Shown: in pieces, positions 44,066 to 53,722 of the stretch | Position numbering within the stretch: position 1 is the first letter of the stretch | How the letters are laid out: the number at the start of each line of letters is the position of its first letter | Origin: Cladorhizidae sp. MBARI D1340-BT2 | Lineage: Eukaryota > Porifera > Demospongiae > Poecilosclerida > Cladorhizidae | NCBI GenBank assembly: GCA_028752905.1 | Contig: JAQNBH010000014.1 | Span: forward strand, 19,859,490-19,923,489 | Direction of reading: 5' to 3' | Length of the DNA: 64,000 nt | The notes under the pieces: generated by a model | The model's database searches: none | Told to the model about the DNA's origin: nothing | The model's input: the letters and a program-made list of their open reading frames with translations, nothing else | Made by a program: the position numbers and the translations under genes

Positions 44066-44281
44066 GGGGGTGCTTCCCCTGGCATGGACAAGAATTACTC
44101 CCGAGCTCATAAGTCCACAATGCTAGCTCCTATAAAGATGATTTTATTGCCAAAATGTAGCTCTTGGAATATGCTATCTAATGGTATGTTTCGTTTATGT
44201 ATAACCCCCTTGCATTCAGATTCCAGATGGGATGATGACCTTCTGGGGATTTAAAAAAAAAAATCTCAGTTGTGATTACTG

Positions 44282-44702
44282 TTAAGGGGGGACATCTGCA
44301 CTTTTTTTTATTTTTTTTTTTACCTGTGGTTACAACTTTAGAGCTCAGTAGATTCTGCAAACTTCATGGTATGGACTTGATATATAGCTCAAAAGATAGG
44401 TCTCTCTGTGTGCTCTCTTTTGATACTAAAATATGTTTCATAGGTATAACTATAGGCAAGTTACTAGACCCTAAAGCGGAGGGACCACAAAAACCTGAAT
44501 CGCTCCAACCTCCATAGAAACCACTCTGAGTTGCGAAGTGCAAAAAAATTAAAAATGGTACAAGTGGCTAGAGGAAGCTCTAGAGTACACAAGGAGTATA
44601 TTGAGTAGGCGTGAAAAATTTATTACCTGGTCAAGCACGCGGTTGGAAAATTGAAGGCGTTGACAAGGCGACCGCGTGCTTGACCAGGTAATAAATTTTT
44701 GT
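44282..44702. repeat. Fold-back element, truncated
   Basis: It starts TTAAGGGGGGACA and carries the full left arm of the 18781/19703 family (TTACAACTTTAGAGCTCAGT, CATGGTATGGACTTGATATA, GTGGCTAGAGGAAGC) and the central hairpin (CTGGTCAAGCACGCGG and its complement). Only about 60 bp of the right arm remain, ending at 44702, where Tigger-type tail or transposase sequence begins. Confidence 0.8.
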
Positions 44703-45038
44703 CACGGATGGCACCGCCATAGTAGACACCAAGTGTAATCATCTGGTTGTAGATCATCAACACCTGGCAGCTCCGGATCCTCCTGTTGTTGTTCTGCTGG
44801 ATCATTGTAATCTGAAGTGTCATGATCCGATGCTATCCATTCTTCACCTTCTCCACTTTCGCTATCCACATTGTCTAATGCCTTCCTCTTGTCATGGTGT
44901 TTATCATCCAGTTTCAGTCTTTTGGGTTTTATGCTACCTTTTGACTTTGCCTTGCCCTTCTTTTGCTTCCTACCTGCTTGGGCTTCCCTTAATTCCCTTA
45001 ATGTTCATCAGTGAGGACGAGTGACCTACCCTTCTTCC
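44703..45038 (-). pseudogene. Tigger-like C-terminal tail, beyond the Tc1 insert
   Basis: The minus strand reads SLVLTDE, then after a one-base shift LRELREAQAGRKQKKGKAKS and KRLKLDDKHHDKRKALDN, then an acidic stretch (ESGEGEEWIASDHDTSDYND). It follows RKRKGG at 49701 when the Tc1 element and one TA are removed. Near the end a different frame gives GVYYGGAIRD, identical in type to the YYGGAIR motif of the Mutator/Kolobok-like transposase, so at about 44750 the sequence may pass back into the surrounding 16-kb element's gene. Confidence 0.6.
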
Positions 45039-45040
45039 TA

Positions 45041-45080
45041 CAGTACACGCCAAAAAAAACTTTACGTACCGTTTGCGTTG
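45041..45080 (+). repeat. Left terminal inverted repeat of the Tc1 element
   Basis: About 36-40 bp matching the right end with few differences; the best conserved part is AAAACTTTACGTACCGTT. Preceded by the TA duplication. Confidence 0.85.
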
Positions 45081-45451
45081 TACGTTTGCGGGACGCTTGA
45101 GTCACAGCGTTCCTCTACCGTTAGCCATACGTTCGCCAAGCGTTCGACAAACGTTTCCCATACGTTTGCCAACAACGTAAGTATGTACGAACGGTACGTT
45201 AGCCACGAATCGTTAAGCGTTCTAATATTGAATTCACTTGCGCATGCTCTCCTGCGATCGACGAAGGCGGGAGAAAGGCTAATGCTAGTTACACGTGTTT
45301 TATCGCTCACTTCAACTTGGCTGTTTATCGCTCACTTCTACTCGACTGTTTATCGCTCACTTCTACTCGACTGCTTATAGCTCACTTCTACTCGACTGTT
45401 TATCGCTCACTTCTACTCGACTGTTTATCGCTCACCCTGTACTCCGAGGAA

Positions 45452-46830
45452 ATGCCTTATTCTACATTTAAGAAACAGAGGATTCTCACTCTGGAATCAA
45501 GAGGATTCAAGGCTATAGCTATAGTCCGCATTTTGAACGAGGAGGGCATGACAGCAACGAGGCAAGGCGTCTACAGTTTTATTAAGCGGTACCGTGAGAC
45601 TGGTACAATCGCCAGACAGCCAGGGAGCGGGAGACCTTCGTTGGTGACAGCTGCTGTCAAGAAAGTTGTAGAGGAAAAGATGGAGGAAGATGACGAGACA
45701 ACTGCATATCAATTACACCTCCTCCTTCACAGCAAAGGATATCCACTATCCCTGCGCACAGTGTTGCGGTGCAGGACATTGCTTGGGTGGACTTTTCGAG
45801 GCAGTGCGTACTGCCAACTTATAAGAGATGTCAACAAGGTTTGTTGTGTTGCGTACATAGTTCAAGCTAAGCTAGTGAAAGTTAATGCTAGTGTAGAAGC
45901 TTTCTCTTATGCTGAAGCTAGTGGTTAATGATAATCTAGGCCTTGGTTTTGGGGGCAGTTTGGCTAGAGTCAATGACGATCGGGATAAGCCATTTGATTT
46001 AAAAAATTGGGCACCTTGTTATGCTTTAGGACTAGGTATGCTTTATAGGACTCGGTAAGATATTGATATTGAACACTGGTGAATTTGTACAGTGACTTTT
46101 GTAATAAGCATGTGATCAATGGCAGTATTATTTATCCCTATCCTAGGTCAAAAGATTGGAGTGGGCCAGGCAGAACATTGACGAAGCAGCTGATGGGTTT
46201 TTAAACGTTATTTGGACAGATGAGTGCACGGTTCAGTTGGAAACGCACAGGCGGTTTTGTTGCCGAAAGGTAGGAAGGGCACCAAAGAACAAGCCAAGGT
46301 ATGTTACATGCTGTATTATGGGCGTGTAATATTTATGATATACAATCTGTTTATTTGATTATAGGGCGAAACATCCAGTGAAGGTGCATGTGTGGGCAGG
46401 AATCAGCATGAAAGGGAGAACAGGAATATGCATATTTGATGGCATCATGCGAGCACCACTTTTTGTGGAAATTCTGAAGAAGACCCTCTTACCCTTTGTG
46501 AAGGATATTTGTCCCCGGCATCGCTACATGCAGGACAATGACCCCAAGCATACATCTAGGCTGGCTCAGGAATTCTTGAAAGCAAACAATGTCAATTGGT
46601 GGAGGACACCTCCTGAGTCTCCAGATGCCAACCCAATTGAAAACCTGTGGCACGAGTTAAAGGAGTACATCAGGAGGGAAGTAAAGCCCAGGACAAAGGC
46701 TGAATTGGTGGATGGAATAAGACGATTTTGGTTAACTGTAGATATTACTAAATGTCAGAAATACATTAGACACCTTAGAAAAGTAATTCCTAAAATAATA
46801 GAACTGGAGGGTGCAGCTACAGGGTACTGA
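45452..46830 (+). CDS. Tc1/mariner transposase, 3 exons, intact
   Basis: Exons are 45452-45838, 46147-46298 and 46365-46830. Donors are AAG|GTTTGT and AG|GTATGT; acceptors are CCTAG|GTC and TATAG|GGC. The spliced frame is 1005 nt (334 residues plus stop), close to the usual 340 of Tc1 transposases. The N-terminal helix-turn-helix pair includes ILTLESRGFKAIAIVRIL (about 10-30) and a GSGRPS hinge (about 65). The catalytic triad is D153 (VIWTDECTVQ), D237 (MQDNDPKHTS) and E272 (PDANPIENLW), a DD34E spacing. It cuts and pastes the element at TA. Two introns are unusual for Tc1 genes. I chose the ATG at 45452 (MPYSTFKKQRILTLE) because it directly precedes the DNA-binding domain. It may be active. 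Confidence 0.85.
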
Positions 46831-47260
46831 ATATTTAATATGTAATTCTTGTCATTCATGCATTCTAGTTACTCGTGTTGCACATAACATATTCATTTGT
46901 TATAATGTACATAAAATCTTGTAAAACATTTTTTTGTCATGTCATTGTCAGTTGGAAATTTTTGGTTGGGAGTGGCTAGGTTGCCAGATGCTAATTACTT
47001 CTGGTTTTACCCATGCAAGCCACAAAGGTGTGTGATGTGGTGAGTAGCTACTAGCCAGATACTAATTACTTCGGTTTGCCAGCTTTGTTCATAATCGGCA
47101 GAAACGATCATAGAATATTTATTAGGTACCGACTGTAGCAAGATTTATTAGCAAGATTTATTAGTAAAGTTACACTATATACAAAGTTACACTATATACT
47201 TTGGGGGAGGGGGGCGGGGGGGAAGAAATGTCAATAATATATTAAATACAAGGGAAGTTT

Positions 47261-49397
47261 TTATTTACTATATAAACGTAAACGTTTTGAAGCTTGCTGG
47301 ATGGCTTCCAGACACTTTACCCATACTGGTTCAAATTCTGCCTGGGCCTTCCAAAATTGGGGGTATTGTTCATGTATAGTTTTCTTCAGGAGTTTCAGCT
47401 CTCTGATAGGAAGCCCAGGCAGATCTCGGTTCCCCATGGGAGTGCACATCTTCATCACCTTCTGTCCAAATATTGCCTCTCTGGCTAGCTTGCATGCTAA
47501 GGCTCCAACTTTACACAGAGGTAGCAACTTTGGATATCGTGCCAAAACTGTAGTGATATCGTCAAGGTCCTCTTCAATCATTTCGGATGGCAGTGCCCGC
47601 TTCACTACACCAATTGGCCTGTATGCAGGGCGATCACAGGCAGCAGGAGAAGTGACAGGTGACGGAGGTGGAAGTGAGGTGTGGGTTGGGGAAGGTGGGG
47701 AAGGGGAACGAGGTGGAATTGCGGTGTGGGTTGGAGACGGCAGGGAACGAGGAGGAGAAGTCGGGGGAACCAGCCTCTTCAGAATATCCTCCAAAGTTGC
47801 TTGTATTTTTGTGATGGATCTCGCCAGTTCTTCCTGGCGTTTCTCCATAATGTCGAGCCTCTCGGATTGTTCCAAGACTGCCATCTCTATGTTCAGAGCT
47901 GTGGCATTATGGACATTTGACCAATAATAAATTTACATGATCAACCTTGACCAATAATAAATTTACATGATGAACATTGACCAATAATAAATTTACATGA
48001 TGAACATTGACCAATAATAAATTTACATGAACATTTGACCATGAACATTTGACCAATAATAAATTTACATGATGAACCTTGACCAATAATAAATTTACAT
48101 GATGAACATTGACCAATAATAAATTTACATGATGAACATTGACCAATAATAAATTTACATGAACATTTGACCAACAATTATAAATTTGGTTGCACTTACC
48201 AAACTCTGGAGTAGTAGTTGTTGCCCTGGCATCACCCAATACAATCACACCAATATCCTCTTGGTGAACGTTCCCTGGCACTGGCACTTCAATTTCAGCA
48301 GAAGCAGAACTAGGCGAAGTCACCAGTATTATGGAACCTATTTGGTGAAATCAAATTATGATGAACACCCTATGAAGTTTAGTTACTTCACCTTCAGCAG
48401 GTTTCTGGACTTTCCCTCTTTTGGGAACTTTGGTAACTTTGTTAGACACCTGAATTAGAAGATTTTTATAATTAATTACCACCAAAATTAATGCATACAA
48501 AGCTTACAGGAATAGATTCAGAAGAGCGTCGAGTTGGGACTGGAGAACGTGCCCGAGCTGTGTAGGAGGGAAGCATCATATGACCATACTAACAAAAATT
48601 CATCATTCCAGATGAAGGCTTGAGCATCTAGTAGAACCATTGAGAGTACATTATAAATTGATTATTGAACTGTAACACACCATCAGGTTTCTTTCCTCGA
48701 GGTTCTTCACCTTGATTCCCCCTCTTCCGCTTGGAATTCTGAATTTAATTCAACATTTAACTCGTATTATAATCTATTGGATTCATTTAGTAGGTTAGTT
48801 ACTAAATAGTTCCACACTGTGCTGTAATATATATGTGAAGGCCTTAACAGGCTCAGCAATATGAAAAATAAATCATCTAAATAAACAACTTACACCAGAC
48901 TGTGCCATTGGTTGAGGGCAAGGAGCTACATTCTCCTCATCTTCAAACACTGGCTCAAACTCCTCCTCAAGCTCCTCCATGGCTGCTTGGGTACCTATAT
49001 TTCAGCATAATGATCTCATTTAAAAAAATTTTTAACTTTTCAAACTTACCAACAGCTGAAATCCTCCCATTAAAAGTCAGCCTCCCAGCTTTGACCTCAC
49101 AGTCCTCTCCAACCAAGGTGCCCCCTAAAACTTTGCTGCTTGGTACAGCCGAGACAGAATTTTCTGCGGGCCAGAAGACCAAACAATAATCTGTAAAGTA
49201 TCAAGAGTTCAAAGATAAATTAATTCTGATCTAAATGCTCTCAAGATGAACACGCTATGGTTAATGTACAGATCTTTACTAGAAGTAGCTAAAATCTTGG
49301 TTGGTTACTGGGTCTCTGCGCTAGCTTTTATCCCCTTCGGGCAAGTATACTTACTACGATGAGCCAAGGTAGCAGCTAGAGTTCTTCTGAGAGCCAT
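47261..49397 (-). CDS. BEN-domain protein carried by the Tc1 element, 8 exons
   Basis: Exons on the minus strand: 49397-49355, 49190-49050, 48994-48894, 48738-48681, 48557-48508, 48449-48392, 48337-48200 and 47898-47261. All junctions are GT-AG and keep frame; the total is 1227 nt (408 residues). The N terminus (MALRRTLAATLAHR, YCLVFWPAENSVSAVPSSKV) resembles the short leader module often found in BEN proteins. The middle is acidic, then basic (KRKRGNQGEEPRGKK). Residues about 200-235 look like a coiled coil (EKRQEELARSITKIQATLED), followed by a Pro/Ser linker. The C-terminal part (about 300-408; LPLCKVGALACKLAREAIFG, GLPIRELKLLKKTIHEQYPQ, WVKCLEAIQQASKRLR) fits a BEN domain, a DNA- and chromatin-binding fold. 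Its role for the element is unknown; binding the repeats near the ends is one idea. Confidence 0.8.
47917..48185. repeat. 30-bp minisatellite in the last BEN-gene intron
   Basis: Eight or so copies of GACCAATAATAAATTTACAT plus GATGAACATT lie head to tail, with one internal slip near 48030-48050. They fill the intron between exons 7 and 8. Open frames across it with repeated HHVNLLLV-type residues are side effects. Confidence 0.9.
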
Positions 49398-49658
49398 AGA
49401 GCAAAAATAGAGCAAACAATCGATTCAACTAGAAGCAGCAGACTGTTCAACCTCGAGGTTAGCAAGTAATCGAACGCGCCCTTTCGTACACGTGGTGAAG
49501 GCTACCGGAAATGTGATTGCGCGTTCGGATAATTAAAGAACGGTTCGTGCGTTGGGTTTTGCTTGAGCGTTGCTTGATCGTTGGTTGAGCGTTCCCTGTG
49601 CGTTGCCTGACCGTTGCTTGTGCGTTCCTGATCAAACGTTTCTGCGTTGAACGTTTAC

Positions 49659-49698
49659 CCAACGCAACGGTACGTAAAGTTTTTTTGGGCCGCTACTG
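49659..49698 (-). repeat. Right terminal inverted repeat of the Tc1 element
   Basis: Mirror of 45041-45080; it ends ...CCGCTACTG before TA. The conserved inner part on the plus strand is AACGGTACGTAAAG. Confidence 0.85.
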
Positions 49699-49700
49699 TA

Positions 49701-51310
49701 CCTCCCTTTCTTTTACGTGGTCCAGCCTTGGGAAATGGGCTGATGCCCTCGGGTCGCACTAGGTGCGCCTCAGGAACGTTTGCTGTTGAATCGACTTGAT
49801 CAGTGACGTTTGGAGTAGATGCAACTGGTTGCGCCTCAGTGACGCTTGCTGTTGACACGACTTGATCAGGGTCGTTTGTAGTAGATGCAACTGGTTGAGC
49901 CTCAGGGATGATTGCTGTTGACACGACTTGATCAGGGACGTTTGGAGTAGATGCAACTGGTTGTGCCTCAGGGATGATTGCTGTTGACACGACTTGATCA
50001 GGGACATTTGAAGTAGATGGAACTGGTTGCACCTCAGTGACGCTTGATGCAGGCACACTTGCTGTTGTTGCAGCGTCATTGTCTCGGTCAGTGACATATG
50101 AGCACATGAAATCTTCATCAGTGAAGATAATCGGATTGTATGGATGGATGCCTGTACACTTGAAGCCGGATACAATGTTCATCGGTGTGAATGCCAAGGG
50201 GTATGCAGAGCATGCTATCTCAGCAATATCATAAATCGTGATTGGCTGTCCAGGGTGGTTAATCATGAATGCGCCTGCTGCCCTATTGAAGGCGGATTTG
50301 AATGGCCCGTACACCGTACGGTCGAGCGGTTGTAGCTTGTGGCTACAATGTGGAGGGAGTGTTCGCATAACCACACCATGCTCATAAGCCAGATCGATGC
50401 ATTCAATGGACAAGTGTGTGTCATGATTATGGAGTATCAGTAGCACTTTGCGTTCCTGTGAACACTTGGTGTAATTGATGAAATGTTTCATGTACAAAAC
50501 AAAGTTCTCAGCCGTCATCCAGCCACTTTGATGAGCAGCTCCAACAGTTCCTGGTGGGGCACCATGCAGCATTCTGTCTTTTGAAAAAGACACGTGGGAA
50601 AACCATGAAGTTCCCAGCAGCATTGTTAGTGCACAACAAAGTTACCAAGGCACCCCTTTCTGCTGAAGTTATTTTTCCAACCTGTTTCATTGTTTTCAGA
50701 GCCAATCACTTTGCTGTTGGTAACCTTTTGCACCGTGGTGCACCCAGTCTCATCAGCATTGTGGATATCATTTGGAGTGAACTCGTACTTTTTTAGGACG
50801 GTCTCCTAGTTCTTGAAGAATACTCCAACATTCGTTTTATTAAAACTGGTTGCACGGGAAAGACTAGTTGCTTCAGGGCGACGTAAAGTTAACTCGGGAA
50901 ATCGTTTCCTGTAGCTGTAAAACAAATCTTCGCCAGCACTCTTGTTTTGCTCCCATGCCGCAGGAAAAGTTTTCTTGTTCCTAACAGCAAGCTCATAAGC
51001 TAACTGCCTGACTTGTGTGCTAGTCAACCCATATTGTATTTGTGTGGCTTTCACGAGATAGTTCTTCAAAACCACCTCTTCTTCATCTGTAAACACCTGC
51101 CTGCAACTATACTGTGGCGCATAAACCATCAGATTACCTCCAGCCGCTTTAAACTTCTCCACATAGCGACGCAATGTTGAGTTCTGGATACCAAAGTTTT
51201 GTGCAGCTTTTCGGATACTCATCCCATCATCAACCACAGTTCGCACAGCTTCTTTCATTGTTTGTCCATCAGCCAATTTTCCTCTCGTCTCCCTTTCTGT
51301 TTCGAACCAT
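49701..51310 (-). pseudogene. Tigger/jerky-like (pogo) transposase, broken
   Basis: From an ATG at 51310 (MVRNRKGDERK, one-base fault) the minus strand reads a Psq/CENP-B type DNA-binding domain (ADGQTMKEAVRTVVDDGMSI, RKAAQNFGIQNSTLRRYV). A linker follows with FPAAWEQNKSAGEDLFYSY, then the DDE core: IHNADETG (first D, about 50745), LILHNHDTHLSIECIDLAYE (second D), LPPHCSHKLQPLDRTVYGPF and HPYNPIIFTDEDF. The C-terminal tail has 22-residue repeats (EAQPVASTPNVPDQVVSTA). Stops at about 50808 and frame changes near 50500-50700 break it. The tail continues at 45038 across the Tc1 insert. Its own terminal repeats are not identified. Confidence 0.75.
49767..50050 (-). repeat. 66-bp coding tandem repeat, about 4.5 units
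   Basis: Units start near 49767, 49831, 49897, 49963 and 50029, each with GCTGTTGACACGACTTGATC or a near copy. 66 bp equals 22 codons, so the array keeps frame in the Tigger-like tail and gives Pro/Val/Thr-rich repeats. Confidence 0.9.
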
Positions 51311-51830
51311 TTTAGATATACAGTAGGAAGTCAGTTATCCGAACGTCAGTTATCCGCACACGTCGGTCAACCGAACGCTACCACACCTACCACACATTTT
51401 TTTATTTTTTTTCAATTATTATAATTTTTTTAAACATTCCTTCAATGAATCATGATTCACTGTGCCCCGATTCACTATGCCCCAAATGCATTCAATGAAC
51501 TTAATCACCTGTCCAGGTCACATGTAGCTTTTGTTTCAAAGAAACACGTGTTCAGTATTATGACAAATAAACACTCTAAACATTGTATCACTAATGAATT
51601 AATACCTCTCAATGATCTACAATACAAGACACACAAACCCAAGTCATTGAAATTTACTTTAGATGCATTAAAACATACTTTACCTTGCTATTTTGTCTGT
51701 AGATATTTGGTGGTGTTCCTGTTATATTTCATGGATGGGTATTCCCCAAACACAAACAGTGATGACGTCTCATTGGGATTCCCGTTGTTAATATTCTAAA
51801 AATAGCCTGTGATTCACTGTGCCCCGGCTT
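51311..51830. other. Pogo-type terminal repeat and direct repeats, unassigned
   Basis: TA|CAGTAGGAAGTCAGTTATCC at 51319-51340 looks like the left end of a pogo-type element opening to the right, but no partner right end is seen. A 16-bp direct repeat TGATTCACTGTGCCCC occurs at 51453-51468 and 51810-51825 and brackets an AT-rich stretch with a motif-less open frame (51452-51799). Confidence 0.45.
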
Positions 51831-53129
51831 CCCCTATGTCTTTTTCGACTGGACAAGCTTTCTCAACTTGGTGCCTAACCTCTTACCCACATGCCCAATG
51901 CACTCATTCTTCAAGATGGTTTTGTCACCGTATGGCTCGAGCACTTTTAGCTTGCCGAAGCCCTTGGAGTCACCATCACTGATGAATGAAGTATACATCA
52001 GCTTCAACTTCTGAGCGCAGCCAGATTCTCTTCACACCCTCAACCTCCATGGCTGAGGAAGAACCAGAGTAGTTGATGTCACAGGAGTCCTTATGCTCCT
52101 GCCACCAATCTATATACTCCTGTGACTCCTTGTCCTTTTCCTTCCATCAAGAACAAGCCATACTGTGCTTTGACAGGACTTCGTAGTCCAAGATTTGTGC
52201 AGATTCCCAAGAGATTACCAGCACAGCACCAAACATAGCGATAATCCCACGCTTCGACCATGTTCCATCTACAGTAACCCTACACTCTATAACTTCATCT
52301 GGGGAAACACCTTGCAACTCATGCAGGTGTTTAGATGCTTCAAGACAGCTAGCAGAAGCAACCTTGGTACACAGCCCCAAACTCTTTATTGTGCTTCACC
52401 CAATTCCTTTCTGAAAGAGGAGGTGGCAAGTCCATGCAAGGTTAGCTAGAGTAGCTCTACCTCTGCCAGTCATCCTAACCCCAAGAATAGCCCGCTTATT
52501 CAATGCTGCAGCCTCTTCTGTGAGGGGATCTGACACGACAACAGAATTTCTACAACTGTGTCTGGTACACTTGATGGAGACCTTTGTAACCAAACCGTTC
52601 CTCCTAGAAAAACTCTCACCAAGAGTGAGGGGACCTCCACACTTGCGACACACCCCAACCTGGCTGATGGCAGATCTCAACCTCTGGTTGTTGTAAATAC
52701 TATAGCCAGTCATCTCCCCCCATACCTATCGCTACTCATACCTGAGGATGAGGAAGAAGGATCAGCAGAGGGGTCAGCAGAATCGGACACAGAGGCAGAG
52801 AGCAAAAATTGAGGAGAGGGCAGGGCCAGCTTTTTCCTAGAGGCAGTCATAACTTGCACAAGTGTCAAGAGCTGGAGAGGTAGCAACAGGAATAGGAGGG
52901 GGAGTGACTGGCAGTGGAGCTGGTGGCAGTGGAGCTGGCTCTGGGAGACTGGAGCTGGCTCTGGAGCTGGTACTGGCTCTGGAGCTGGTACTGGCTCTGG
53001 AGCTGGTACTGGCTCTGGAGCTGGCACAGGAGCTGGCACTGACTCTTGAACTGTCCCTGGAGCAGTAGCTTTCTTCTTTGGGAAGACCTTGGGCCTTTTC
53101 TTGGCATATCCTTTGCTTCTAGCCTTTGG
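51831..53129 (-). pseudogene. Mutator/Kolobok-like transposase, copy 2
   Basis: From an ATG at 53129 the minus strand reads a basic leader (MPKARSKGYAKKRPKVFPKK), Pro-rich repeats, a YNNQRLRSAISQVGVCRKCG zinc-type region with NGLVTKVSIKC (about 52570-52700), GRGRATLANLA, then GVSPDEVIECRVTVDGTWSK and ILDYEVLSKHSMAC (52150-52330), DWWQEHKDSCDINYSGSSSA with MEVEGVKRIW (about 52050-52120), and SDGDSKGFGKLKVLEPYGDK with ECIGHVGKRLGTKLRKL (51850-51990). The order is that of copy 1 (21200-23652). It ends where Tigger and other insertions begin; a YYGGAIR trace near 44750 may be its continuation. It is the likely source gene of the TTAA element in 28S. Confidence 0.75.
52920..53035 (-). repeat. 18-bp coding repeat, Pro-Glu-Pro-Val-Pro-Ala
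   Basis: Four to five units of GGAGCTGGTACTGGCTCT keep frame and give PEPVPA repeats in the leader of transposase copy 2. Confidence 0.85.
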
Positions 53130-53217
53130 CATCTTCCAAACAACAAAGGGCAAACAATGACATGAAAGGTCAAGAAATTGGCATGTGCAGTACTCCTGCT
53201 TCTCTACTGGTCATGCT

Positions 53218-53722
53218 TGTTATGTGTTGGTTTAACTGCTTAAGTTTCCTAGTGAAGGTTGCAGGTTGTAAGGCTGCACCTTTGCATCAGTTCAGACTAG
53301 TAGATTAAACAATTAATAATTCATAGACAAATGTAAAGAGAGAGATTCAGACCAATGTCTGGAGCCTGCACACAACGGTAGGGAACAGAGAAAAATACAG
53401 AGGGGAAGATAGGATGACAGGGAGCAATCCGACAATGACAAGTTACAATGAGCAGTTCAGCTGCTGACAATTGTAGAGCTGTTGATTGAAGGCGAATCAT
53501 GAAGGGTTGTAGAAGCAATAGAGGAAGTTTGCAGACTGACTTGAGAAAATCATGAGGATGGATTTTATAGAATGAGAAAGAGCGGGAAAACATGAGAAAG
53601 AGTGGGAAAACATGAGAAAGAGCGGGAAAACATGAGAAAGAGTGGGAAAACATGAGAAAGAGCGGGAAAACATGTTCCTGCTGGATTGACTGGAGGAGGA
53701 GCTAGGGCTGCTTGTCCAGACA
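53218..53722 (-). repeat. 3' LTR of the BEL element
   Basis: 505 bp. Contains five copies of a 20-bp unit GAGAAAGAG(C/T)GGGAAAACAT at about 53572-53671. Otherwise it differs from the 5' LTR by about two substitutions near 53545, plus C/T differences within the units. Confidence 0.95.

Larger units (their letters stand above)
45041..49698 (+). mobile_element. Complete two-gene Tc1/mariner element
   Basis: The left end is CAGTACACGCC followed by A-rich sequence and CTTTACGTACCGTT; the right end, reverse-complemented, is CAGTAGCGGCC followed by A-rich sequence and CTTTACGTACCGTT. TA flanks both ends (45039-45040 and 49699-49700). Subterminal regions are full of CGTT(C/T)G-type short repeats on both sides. 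Inside are a plus-strand transposase gene and a convergent minus-strand BEN-domain gene, both free of stops after splicing. Excision leaving one TA rejoins the Tigger-like frame (RKRKGG to RKKGRSLVLTDE), which confirms the borders. Confidence 0.9.

Noticed and set aside
47294..47927. 208-codon plus-strand frame over the last BEN exon
   Set aside because: The minus strand joins in frame to seven further exons and ends in a BEN-like domain; the plus frame has no motif.
47907..48323. Repeat protein with HHVNLLLVNV-type units
   Set aside because: The units come from a 30-bp minisatellite lying in an intron between two exons with good splice sites.
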